Assembly: GCA_035294325.1 (NCBI GenBank)
Contig: DATGLE010000024.1
Coordinates: 1-19,593, forward strand
Direction: 5' to 3'
Length of the DNA stretch: 19,593 bases
DNA from: DATGLE01 sp035294325
GTDB lineage: Bacteria > Chloroflexota > Ktedonobacteria > Ktedonobacterales > Ktedonobacteraceae
Shown here: in pieces, positions 1 through 7,351 of the stretch
How the letters are laid out: each line of letters begins with the position of its first letter
How positions within the stretch are numbered: the first letter of the stretch is position 1
Translations under genes and position numbers: made by a program
Notes under the pieces: model-generated
Databases searched by the model: none
Seen by the model: only the letters and a program-made list of their open reading frames with translations
What the model was told of the DNA's origin: nothing

Positions 1-13
1 TTTTTTTCTGAAA

Positions 14-3000
14 TTAATGCTCCCCTTTTGCTGCCAGCAGGGGAAGGGTAAACCAGAAGGTCGAACCCTGTCCCGGTGCGCTTTCAACGCCTACCTCTCC
101 GTTGTGGCGTTTGATAAGCGTCTGACAGATATGCAGGCCCAGCCCCATGCCCTGCCCGGCTCCGCTCTGGATGCTAATGCCTGGAGCCTGATAAAAGCGT
201 TCCCAGATGCGCTGCTGCTGGGATGCGGTTAAGCCTGGCCCCTTATCACGTACCCACACGCGTGCGCTATTGCCCACTTGCTCTACTCCAACGGTGATGG
301 GGGCAGCCGCCGCCGAATATTTGAGCGCATTGCTCAGGTAATTACTGATGACCTGGCCGATGCGGTCCGTGTCGGCGAGGACGATGAGATCATCCGTTTC
401 AGACATGCATAACGTGATAGTGCGACCGGGCGTGCTGGCCTGGTGATCCAGGGCGATTTCTCGCACCAGACTTACCAGATCGCATGGAACAAGGTTGAGG
501 TCGAGCTTGCCTGCTTGAATGCGTGAGACATCCAGCAGGTCTCCGATGAGCCGGCTCTGAACATCCGTCTGGCGCAGGGCACGCACAATCAGAAGGGAGA
601 GGTCTTCGAGGGAACGATGTGTGGCCTCCGCCAGATCGGCAGAGGAGAGCAGGCGTCTGAGCTGGCGCAGGGCAAGTTGCAGGTTGCCCTTCATTGCGGT
701 AAGCGGGGAACGCAGGTCGTGGCTTGCCATGCGTAAGAATTCATCTTTGCGATCTTCACTCTCCCTGCTCAGGCGCGCGGTGTCCAGGCGGGCAGCGACG
801 CGGGCCAGCAGTTCCCGCGCGGAGAATGGCTTGACCAGGTAGTCCTCCGCTCCCGCTGCCAGCCCTTCAAGCGTGGCCTCCTCGCCCGCGCGAGCGGAAA
901 GCAGCAGTACGGGAATACGCGCCGTCGTTGGATCCGCGCGCAGCTCTTTGAGCAGGGTAAAGCCGTCGATACCTGGCAGCATCACGTCGCTGATAATCAG
1001 ATCGGGGGGCATCTCGCGGGCAAGAGTCAGGGCCGTTTTACCATCCGCCGCCAGCTCCACCTGATAGAAAGGACGCAGCAAGCGCTGAAGATAGGCGCGC
1101 ATGTCGGCATTGTCATCGACCACCAGCAGCCTGGCGCTGTGCTCTGGCAAAGTGCCTGTTCCGACCCGGGCGGCAGGAAGGAGCGTGACAGGAGCCGGGG
1201 AGATGTCCGGGCCGTCCACTGCTATGGCCTCCTGGTGTGATTCTGGCAGCCAGCCCAGGGCCTCTTCCACGTAAGGATCGGCCAGCAGGGCCGGGGAGGT
1301 CAGCGTGGATTGCCGTTCCCGCTGTGCTGGCGGCGTGTGATTGGAGCCTGCTGGCAGGCGAACGGTGAAGGTCGTCCCGGCGCCTTCCTGGCTCTCGACT
1401 GTGATAGAACCTCCGTGCAGGCGCACGAGTTCCTGCACCAGGGCCAGGCCAATGCCCGATCCTTCCTGAGTACGAGCCTGCGGCGTTTGAGCGCGGTAGA
1501 AGCGTTCAAATAGATGGGGCAGATCCCCGGCGCGTATGCCGACGCCGCTATCCTGCACCACCAGTTCCACGCCACCCTCGATGGCATGCAGTTTCACGCG
1601 AATGAAACCGGAAAGAGTGAACTTGAAGGCGTTAGAAAGCAGGTTGAGCACAATCTTCTCCCACATCTGCCGATCTACGCAGATGGGTTCAGGAAGTGGA
1701 GGACACTCTACAATCAGGCGCAGGCCGGCCTGCTCGATTGCCGAACGGAAGGAGCTTGCCAGGTCGGCGGTAAGCTGGGAGAGATCCGTTGGCTGATAGA
1801 AGGTTTCTGCTCGCCCGGCCTCGATGCGGGCAAAGTCGAGCAGGGTATTGACCAGCTTGAGCTGGCGCAGGGCATTGCGGCGCACCATCTCGACCTGCGC
1901 CCGCTGGTCCGCGTCAAGCTGATGTCTGGGATCGGTAAGCAGGGCCTCTAACGGGCCGAGCGAGAGGGTAAGCGGCGTGCGAAACTCATGGCTGATATTG
2001 CTGAAGAAGGCGGTTTTGGCGCGATCCAGTTGGGCGAGCGCCTCGGCCCGCTTGCGTTCCTCCTCATGTGTGCGCGCGTTGGCAAGGGCTGTGGCAATTT
2101 GCGCTGCGACGAGTTCGAGGAAGCCGCGATACTCCTCATCGAAGGCATGATAGGGAGTAATGCCTGCTACCAGCAGGCCGGCAAGCGATGCCTCTCCTGC
2201 TCGCGCGATGGGCATGAGGCAGACCTGGCGCGGCGCGGGAATTCCCGGCAAGCAAACGAGGGGACCGAGGGAAGCGGACGGGTCCTCAATGACGATGGGT
2301 TTCCTGCTGTGTATCGCCTGGATGAAAGTGGAGATGGCGCCATCAGGTGACTGCTCGTCCAGGACGAGGTGTATCTGATCAGGAAGCTGGTGCGAGGCGA
2401 TGCCGGTTGTTCCTATCAAATGTGCCTGTGTGCCGCCAGAGTCCAGCAGATAGAGCAAGACGAGCGGCAGATCGGCATTGCCCGCTGCCAGGGAGGCAAG
2501 GGCGTGCTGGCAAGCCTCTTCGGTGGTATGCACGTCGCTTGTCCGGGCCGCCAGTTCGCGCAGCGTCTTTATGCGCCGCTCACCCACAACCTGCACGGTG
2601 GTTTCCTTCACCGTGCAGAGAATGCCGCCAATCGTGCCCATCTCATCATAGATAGGGCTGTAGGAGAAGGTGAAGAAGGTCTCTTCCACATAGCCATAGC
2701 GGTCCAGGAAAAAGAGTTGATCTTCAGACCAGATAGCCTCGCTTCCCGCAAGGATCTGCGCGAACATGGGGCGAATGACATCCCAGATCTCCGGCCAGCA
2801 GTCACATGCCCGCTGGCCCATCGACCGGGGATGCTTGGTGCCTGGAATCGGGCGAAAGGCATCGTTGTAGAATTGCACATGCTCGCTGCCCCAGAGAATG
2901 AGCATAGGGAAGCCTGAGGCCAGGCAGATGCTAATGGCGGTCCGCAGGCTCTGCGGCCATGTAGAAATAGGGCCGACCGGGGTCGCCGACCAGTCAAGGG

Positions 3001-3139
3001 AGGCTATCAAGGCTCCCATCTCGCCTCCATGCAGGCTCATAAACTCGATGAACGAGGAGGGATCAGGGTTCCCTGTCTGCTGCTGTCTCTGGTGCGCTCC
3101 GATCTGCGTTTCCTCTGGCTGCTGATAAACACTGGTCAT
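14..3139 (-). CDS. Orphan hybrid sensor histidine kinase, PAS-GAF-HK-REC-HK
   Basis: The 1041-aa protein has no obvious transmembrane segment, so it is probably a cytoplasmic signalling kinase. Order of domains: PAS-like sensor about 45-180; GAF about 190-355; first HisKA with SHEFRTPL (His384), N-box about 492-507, and ATP-lid glycines in GSGIGLAL about 560; receiver about 670-785 with acidic pair D675/D676, phospho-acceptor D718 in ISDVMLPG and K770; second HisKA with SHDLRSPL (His807), N-box about 926-942 and G box GMGLGL near 997. Both kinase modules keep their catalytic motifs, so neither looks degenerate. The start is supported by AGGAGAGGA five bases upstream. No response-regulator gene is adjacent, so its output partner is unknown. 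Family knowledge suggests intramolecular relay from His384 to D718. The role of the C-terminal kinase, which lacks its own receiver, is inference. The signal is not evident. Confidence in the class is high. Confidence 0.93.
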   Translation of the reverse strand: MTSVYQQPEETQIGAHQRQQQTGNPDPSSFIEFMSLHGGEMGALIASLDWSATPVGPISTWPQSLRTAISICLASGFPMLILWGSEHVQFYNDAFRPIPGTKHPRSMGQRACDCWPEIWDVIRPMFAQILAGSEAIWSEDQLFFLDRYGYVEETFFTFSYSPIYDEMGTIGGILCTVKETTVQVVGERRIKTLRELAARTSDVHTTEEACQHALASLAAGNADLPLVLLYLLDSGGTQAHLIGTTGIASHQLPDQIHLVLDEQSPDGAISTFIQAIHSRKPIVIEDPSASLGPLVCLPGIPAPRQVCLMPIARAGEASLAGLLVAGITPYHAFDEEYRGFLELVAAQIATALANARTHEEERKRAEALAQLDRAKTAFFSNISHEFRTPLTLSLGPLEALLTDPRHQLDADQRAQVEMVRRNALRQLKLVNTLLDFARIEAGRAETFYQPTDLSQLTADLASSFRSAIEQAGLRLIVECPPLPEPICVDRQMWEKIVLNLLSNAFKFTLSGFIRVKLHAIEGGVELVVQDSGVGIRAGDLPHLFERFYRAQTPQARTQEGSGIGLALVQELVRLHGGSITVESQEGAGTTFTVRLPAGSNHTPPAQRERQSTLTSPALLADPYVEEALGWLPESHQEAIAVDGPDISPAPVTLLPAARVGTGTLPEHSARLLVVDDNADMRAYLQRLLRPFYQVELAADGKTALTLAREMPPDLIISDVMLPGIDGFTLLKELRADPTTARIPVLLLSARAGEEATLEGLAAGAEDYLVKPFSARELLARVAARLDTARLSRESEDRKDEFLRMASHDLRSPLTAMKGNLQLALRQLRRLLSSADLAEATHRSLEDLSLLIVRALRQTDVQSRLIGDLLDVSRIQAGKLDLNLVPCDLVSLVREIALDHQASTPGRTITLCMSETDDLIVLADTDRIGQVISNYLSNALKYSAAAAPITVGVEQVGNSARVWVRDKGPGLTASQQQRIWERFYQAPGISIQSGAGQGMGLGLHICQTLIKRHNGEVGVESAPGQGSTFWFTLPLLAAKGEH

Positions 3140-3360
3140 TCAGTTCCTCTCCTGGAGCCTGGTGAAGTGTTCCTTTCCCTGCTGCTTCGAGCTTCTTCGT
3201 TTGCTCAGCAGGATTGTGTATTTTGTTACCCAGGAAGCATACATTACCACTCGCAGTTGAGGCAAATATTTTCATAAAGCTCCTGGTTTTCAGATGAGGG
3301 GGGAGCATTCAAGGTTGAGGGGAAAAGCGCCAGCGTATGAAGCTACGAGCGACGATAGCG

Positions 3361-4158
3361 CTACTTGCCCTTCGCAGCCTCCACCGCCGTTGGATTGGTT
3401 CCTCCGCGCAGGAGCCAGGCCATCCCTACAGCAATCAGGGCGCCGACAAAAGGCGCGACCATGTAGAGCCATACCTGACCAGACTGACCGCTGACAAGGT
3501 ATGGCGCAAATGAGCGCGCGGGATTCATGGAAGCCCCGCTGACGCGCCCGGCAAAGAGGCCGCATAAGGCGATGGTTCCGCCTACGGAGATTGCCATGTT
3601 GTTGCCTACCAGTTCGCCCTTCGGGGCAACTCCGAGCACAACTGTGACCAGGAAGAAGGTGAGCAGCGCCTCTACTGCGAAGGTGATCGCGGTATCCATA
3701 TGGGGGAGTGGCGCGCCCAGGTGCTCAACGTTTCCAAAGATCAGGCGGATGAGGGCCGCTCCGGCGATGGCCCCGATCAATTGCGCCAGCCAGTATCCGG
3801 GCACGCGTTTCCAGGGAAAATCCTTACGCAGCGCGAAGGCAAAGGTGATAGCGGGATTGATATGCGCGCCCGAGGTGCTGCCGAGTGCGTAGATGATGAC
3901 CATAACGATCAAACCGCAGGAGACGTAATGCGCTGCCGAGTTAACATCCTGGTGGAAAAGTGAGCTGACGACTACTCCTCCAGCCTCAACCGTCACAAGC
4001 ACGAATGTGCCAACACATTCGGCTAGCAGCCGCCTTAATTCCTCAACAGTACGTTGGGAAGGAGCGAGCTTTTCCGATTCGGCCTCTCGTGCATCGCCTT
4101 TCTGATTATCTGGTGCCTGAGGCTTGTGATCTGTAGTCTGTTTTTCCTGGCTCGCCAT
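3361..4158 (-). CDS. MIP-family channel (aquaporin/aquaglyceroporin-like)
   Basis: This is an inner-membrane channel of the major intrinsic protein family, with six membrane segments and two NPA half-helices: SGAHINPA (NPA 101-103) and SGASMNPAR (NPA 212-214, selectivity-filter Arg215). A hydrophilic tail of about 40 residues precedes the first helix. Aligned by eye on E. coli AqpZ, the aromatic/arginine filter reads Cys81, Gly, Ala, Arg instead of Phe, His, Thr, Arg. That suggests a wide pore passing solutes larger than water; this is inference. Start: I prefer this ATG because AAGGAGG precedes it, although the spacing of 13 bases is long. An in-frame ATG at 4224 would add 22 residues but has no Shine-Dalgarno sequence. 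The gene follows the SufR-like regulator on the same strand by about 100 bases (34 if the upstream ATG is used), with no terminator seen between, so the two are probably cotranscribed. Confidence 0.9.
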   Translation of the reverse strand: MASQEKQTTDHKPQAPDNQKGDAREAESEKLAPSQRTVEELRRLLAECVGTFVLVTVEAGGVVVSSLFHQDVNSAAHYVSCGLIVMVIIYALGSTSGAHINPAITFAFALRKDFPWKRVPGYWLAQLIGAIAGAALIRLIFGNVEHLGAPLPHMDTAITFAVEALLTFFLVTVVLGVAPKGELVGNNMAISVGGTIALCGLFAGRVSGASMNPARSFAPYLVSGQSGQVWLYMVAPFVGALIAVGMAWLLRGGTNPTAVEAAKGK

Positions 4159-4258
4159 CTCTTTTGGGCGTCCTCCTTCCGTAGCTAATCCCTGTGCTTC
4201 TGATACGTTTGGGCGCCCACACATAGAGACAATCGTAAGCAGCGAGAGAAGAGATGGC

Positions 4259-4888
4259 TTAGCTTCCCGCTACGATGAAGTGGCAGCGCAAACTTTCGCC
4301 GCGCTCGCAGCGCTCCTGAACCGGCGCGTTGACGATCTCAGTGAGCAGTGTCTCGGCCAGGCGGCAGACCTGCGGGTGCGTCGCGGCAGCGGCAGCCAGC
4401 GGGCAGTTGTAGCCGTGGATACAGTAATGATCGCTGCACTCTTCAAGCTCCGCCAGCCCTCCCAGTTCATTGAGCACGGCCACTGCTACCTCCAGCCGCG
4501 CGCGCAGCTCTCCGGCTGCTACGCCCCACCTGGCCGCGATGCGCCGTCCCACTTCACGCAGCAGCATCTCCATCTCGGCGGGGGACATGCGCTCCTCCAG
4601 CAGGTCGAGCACCTTATCGAGCACCTGGTCATAGGCTTTGGGGAATAACGCCTCGGCCTGCGCCGTCAGGCCATAGATCGAGGCGGGCTTGCTGCTGCCG
4701 CGCCGGACGCCCCGCTGCTGCACAAGCCCATCGCGTTCAAGGGTGGCAAGATGAGCGCGCACCGCGTTATCGGTGAGATCGAGCGCCTGTGCCAGCTCTT
4801 CTACCGTGTGGCTGCTCCGGCGCAACAATCTGACGATGCGTCCTCGTGTGCTGGCGAAAAACCACTGATTGGGCTGCGAGAGTGACAT
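4259..4888 (-). CDS. SufR-like winged-helix transcriptional regulator, probable Fe-S cluster sensor
   Basis: The 209-aa protein has an N-terminal winged helix-turn-helix about 13-75 (ArsR/DeoR-like, recognition region around LTDNAVRAHLATLERDGLV). Its C-terminal domain carries six cysteines: 151, 156, 162, 175, 194 and 202. The pattern C-x4-C-x2-HGYNCPL ... HPQVC ... ERCERGESLRC resembles the cluster-binding domain of SufR-type regulators, which switch DNA binding with [Fe-S] status. That it binds a cluster is inference. The start was chosen because GGAGG lies six bases before this ATG; the in-frame ATG at 4909 falls only about 5 bases after the -10 box and has no ribosome site. A strong promoter (TTGACA-N17-TATACT) and a perfect inverted repeat lie directly upstream, so autoregulation is likely. 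It is divergent from the two Rieske genes and precedes the channel gene. It could instead regulate arsenic or nitrosative responses, but it lacks the ArsR CVC signature. Confidence 0.87.
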   Translation of the reverse strand: MSLSQPNQWFFASTRGRIVRLLRRSSHTVEELAQALDLTDNAVRAHLATLERDGLVQQRGVRRGSSKPASIYGLTAQAEALFPKAYDQVLDKVLDLLEERMSPAEMEMLLREVGRRIAARWGVAAGELRARLEVAVAVLNELGGLAELEECSDHYCIHGYNCPLAAAAATHPQVCRLAETLLTEIVNAPVQERCERGESLRCHFIVAGS

Positions 4889-4913
4889 GCAATTCCTCCG
4901 TTCAATCATTTTT

Positions 4914-4942
4914 AGTATAGGAGATCTCTCTCACTTTGTCAA
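4914..4942 (-). promoter_or_regulatory. Promoter of the SufR-like regulator and channel genes
   Basis: On the minus strand a perfect -35 TTGACA (4942-4937) is followed after 17 bases by -10 TATACT (4919-4914). The regulator ATG lies about 26 bases past the -10. The last base of the -35 box belongs to the left arm of the inverted repeat at 4942-4969. Confidence 0.8.
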
Positions 4943-4969
4943 GAAAGTCAAAATGTTCATTGACTTTCT
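4942..4969. promoter_or_regulatory. Bidirectional operator candidate: perfect 10-bp inverted repeat between divergent promoters
   Basis: The arms AGAAAGTCAA (4942-4951) and TTGACTTTCT (4960-4969) are exact reverse complements with an 8-base AT-rich spacer. The left arm touches the minus-strand -35 box, and the right arm contains the plus-strand -35 box TTGACT. A dimer bound here would cover both -35 elements. The obvious candidate ligand is the SufR-like regulator encoded next door; that pairing is inference. Confidence 0.7.
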
Positions 4970-4988
4970 AAAATTGATATGGTATAGA
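4960..4988 (+). promoter_or_regulatory. Promoter of the DUF2231-Rieske and Rieske oxygenase genes
   Basis: The -35 TTGACT (4960-4965) and -10 TATAGA (4983-4988) are separated by exactly 17 bases. Expected transcription start is near 4995, leaving an untranslated leader of about 100 bases before the ATG at 5098. The -35 lies inside the right arm of the inverted repeat, so repressor binding should block it. Confidence 0.72.
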
Positions 4989-5097
4989 AACACGTAGTGA
5001 TTATCATACTATATCGATCTACGGATGAGCTATGGGCAGGAAAAGACCATGCAGGGGATCAGGCTCATATCTCGTCCAGTGAGAAGGAGAAGATGCG

Positions 5098-6003
5098 ATG
5101 TCCGAAACGCCTGCACCGGTTTCTGAACCTGAGACTGCTCCGGCTCCCCAGCCTTTTGCGGAGCGGCTGAGCGATGCGTTACAGCATGGAATAGGGGTTG
5201 TGATTGGCTCGACGCGTAAGCCTCCCCGGCGTCTCAAGAGTCTGCTCAATGGAACGTGGTTTGGGCACCCGCTGCACCCGGCCATTACCGATGTGCCCAT
5301 CACCGCCTGGCTGCTCACTGCTGCCTTCGACATCATCTGGTTGATCGCTCAACCCTCCTGGGCGGCCTACGGAGCTTTTGTAACCGTGATCGCGGGCCTG
5401 CTGGGAGCGCTCGGCGCGGCCGCGACCGGGCTTGTCGATTGGAGCGATACCTATGGTGCGGAGCGGCGCGTGGGCCTCAATCATGCCCTGTTCAACGTTG
5501 CGGCGACGATCCTCTACCTGATCTCTTTTGTCCTGCGACTGCTCGCCGGACCGGGTGATGGGATAGCGGCCTGCATCATCGGGTTTGTGGGGCTGGTCAG
5601 CGTCCTCTATGCTGCTTACCTGGGTGGTGAAATGGTCTTCGTCAAAGGGACCGGGGTGAATCATACAGCCTGGGAGGCCGGCAGCGAGGACTATGAGGCG
5701 GTAATGCCCCTGGCGGATGTCGAGGAGAACAAATTGTACCGCGTGACGGCTGCCGGGGTGCCGGTGGTGATGCTGCGCCAGGGATTGCAGGTCTATGCGA
5801 TTGCGGCGACCTGCTCGCATGCCGGCGGCCCGCTCGATGAGGGAACGTTGCAAGGGGATGTTGTGGAGTGCCCGTGGCATGGCTCTCGCTTCTGCATGCG
5901 CGATGGTCGCGTCCTCACCGGGCCGGCTACCGTCAGGGCGCCGCGCTACAGTGTGCGTGTGCGCGATGGGCTGGTAGAGATCAAGCGCGATAGTGACCAT
6001 TAA
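5098..6003 (+). CDS. Membrane-anchored Rieske [2Fe-2S] protein (DUF2231-Rieske fusion)
   Basis: The 301-aa protein has two parts. Residues about 45-180 form a DUF2231-type membrane domain with the GHPLHPAITDVPI signature (56-68) and four hydrophobic helices near 67-85, 90-112, 127-150 and 156-175. Residues about 200-297 form a Rieske ferredoxin-like domain. Its cluster ligands are C239-S-H241 and C258-P-W-H261, and both His and both Cys are present. AAGGAG lies eight bases before the ATG. It is followed after 38 bases by the oxygenase gene on the same strand, so the two probably form an operon. A redox role is well supported by the ligands. Supplying electrons to the neighbouring oxygenase from the membrane or quinone pool is inference, encouraged by the absence of a reductase gene. 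Confidence 0.9.
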   Translation: MSETPAPVSEPETAPAPQPFAERLSDALQHGIGVVIGSTRKPPRRLKSLLNGTWFGHPLHPAITDVPITAWLLTAAFDIIWLIAQPSWAAYGAFVTVIAGLLGALGAAATGLVDWSDTYGAERRVGLNHALFNVAATILYLISFVLRLLAGPGDGIAACIIGFVGLVSVLYAAYLGGEMVFVKGTGVNHTAWEAGSEDYEAVMPLADVEENKLYRVTAAGVPVVMLRQGLQVYAIAATCSHAGGPLDEGTLQGDVVECPWHGSRFCMRDGRVLTGPATVRAPRYSVRVRDGLVEIKRDSDH

Positions 6004-6041
6004 AAGCGGCCATCGTCATGTAATAGAAAGGGGTATGGCAC

Positions 6042-7181
6042 ATGACCTCAGCCGCTCGTACTGAATCTCCTTTCTCTTCTACGCTTCCTGGTCGCTACTA
6101 TTATGATCCTGCTCTCTATGAACAGGAGCAGGAATGTATCTTCTCACAGATGTGGGTTTGTGCCGGGCGCGCCGACACCATCGCCGGGCCTGGCGCTTAC
6201 CAGGTGGTGACGGTGGGGCGCGAAAGTATCATCCTGGTGCGTGACCGCGAAGAGAGGCTGCGCGCGTTCTATAATGTGTGCCGCCATCGCGGCGCCCGGC
6301 TCTGCACCGGGGCGGCGGGGCGCCTGAAAGGCTCGATCCAGTGCCGCTACCATGCCTGGACCTATGGCCTTGATGGACGCCTGATCGGAGCGCCAAACGT
6401 TCTTTCCGATGCTCAGTTTGACCACATGGCGTATGGCCTGCTCCCGGTAGCTCTGGAGATCTGGGAGGGGCTTATCTGGCTGAACCTTGCCGATGATCCC
6501 CCACCCATCTTTCCCCAGGTGAGCGGGCCGGTGATCGAGCGCTTTGGTGACTACGAGCCGTTTACGCGTTACGGAATGGGGCAGTTGCGGGTTGGCAAGA
6601 CCATCGTTTATGATGTGCGGGCCAACTGGAAGTTGATCCTCGAAAACTTCATGGAATGCTACCATTGCGGGCCGATGCACCCCGAACTCTGCGACCTGCT
6701 GCCCGGCTTCAGGTCCGGCAAGATATATGTGGAGGGCGAGGCGGCAGCGCTGGCCGATGGCGTCGAAGCCTTCACGATTACCGGTAAAGCCTCGCGTCCG
6801 CTCCTGCGCGGGCTGCGTCCTCAGGATGAGCGCAGCTATTACGGCATAGTGGTGATGCCGAATGTGCTGCTCAATCTGCTCCCCGACCATGTTGTCGTCC
6901 ACTGGCTGGCCCCAGAGGCACCTGATCGCACGCGTATCACCTGCGCCTGGCTCTTCGATGCGGAGGTGGCGGCCAGGCCGGACTTTGATCCGATGGATGC
7001 AGTGGCAATCTTCGATCTGGTGAATCGCCAGGACTGGGAGGTGTGCGAGCTAGCGCAGCATGGCGTGACCTCAAGAGCGTTCAGAGAGGGCGGCATCTAT
7101 GTGCCCTCAGAGCGGCATATCCGTCGGGAAATGTGTGACTTCGTGCTGGAGCGCCTGTCGGGCCAGGTTCATGCGGAATAA
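6042..7181 (+). CDS. Rieske non-heme iron oxygenase, alpha subunit, choline/glycine-betaine/carnitine oxygenase-like
   Basis: The 379-aa protein is a ring-hydroxylating-type oxygenase alpha subunit (cytoplasmic, O2- and electron-dependent). The Rieske domain has ligands C80-R-H82 and C101-R-Y-H104. The catalytic domain contains NWKLILENFMECYHCGPMH with iron-binding His208 and His213; Asp331 in RQDWEVCE is the probable third iron ligand. The residue expected to bridge the Rieske and iron centres is Glu205, not the Asp of naphthalene dioxygenase. Glu in an ENxxECYHC motif is typical of choline monooxygenase, GbcA and CntA-like enzymes that oxidise quaternary ammonium compounds. The substrate here is therefore inferred, not shown. 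AAGGGG about eight bases upstream supports the start. There is no beta subunit and no flavin reductase nearby. The upstream membrane Rieske protein is the only visible candidate donor. Confidence 0.9.
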   Translation: MTSAARTESPFSSTLPGRYYYDPALYEQEQECIFSQMWVCAGRADTIAGPGAYQVVTVGRESIILVRDREERLRAFYNVCRHRGARLCTGAAGRLKGSIQCRYHAWTYGLDGRLIGAPNVLSDAQFDHMAYGLLPVALEIWEGLIWLNLADDPPPIFPQVSGPVIERFGDYEPFTRYGMGQLRVGKTIVYDVRANWKLILENFMECYHCGPMHPELCDLLPGFRSGKIYVEGEAAALADGVEAFTITGKASRPLLRGLRPQDERSYYGIVVMPNVLLNLLPDHVVVHWLAPEAPDRTRITCAWLFDAEVAARPDFDPMDAVAIFDLVNRQDWEVCELAQHGVTSRAFREGGIYVPSERHIRREMCDFVLERLSGQVHAE

Positions 7182-7195
7182 TGATCTTCAGGTTT

Positions 7196-7313
7196 CAAGA
7201 CCGGCAATTCTTGCATGCGCGGGCGCGCGATTGATCGCGCTCGTTCGGCCAGTCGAGCGCCCGCAAGCGCGAACAATCGCGCCGCTACGCACCGGGGGAG
7301 TTTTCCGGTCTTG
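7196..7313. terminator. Nested palindromes between convergent genes (probable bidirectional terminator)
   Basis: Three perfect inverted repeats are nested: CAAGACCGG/CCGGTCTTG (7196-7204, 7305-7313), GCGCGATTG/CAATCGCGC (7225-7233, 7274-7282) and GCGCTCG/CGAGCGC (7237-7243, 7254-7260). They fill the 170-base gap between the stops of the oxygenase and the facing histidine kinase. There is no classical U-tract after a single stem, so termination is inferred from position and structure. Confidence 0.5.
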
Positions 7314-7351
7314 ATCGTTTTCCTGCATAATTCGCAAGGCCGCCGCGTCTT

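Noticed and set aside
1..13. Run of seven T at the left edge as a terminator
   Set aside because: For the minus-strand kinase this reads as A, and no stem precedes it on either strand.
3063..3308. 81-aa minus-strand frame upstream of the hybrid kinase, with GGAG before an internal ATG at 3275
   Set aside because: It overlaps the kinase start by about 75 bases in another frame and the peptide resembles no family. The 3140-3360 gap otherwise shows no clear promoter or terminator.
5179..6902. Long minus-strand frames opposite the DUF2231-Rieske and oxygenase genes
   Set aside because: Both plus-strand genes have complete metal-ligand motifs and ribosome sites. The reverse frames look like GC-rich shadows.
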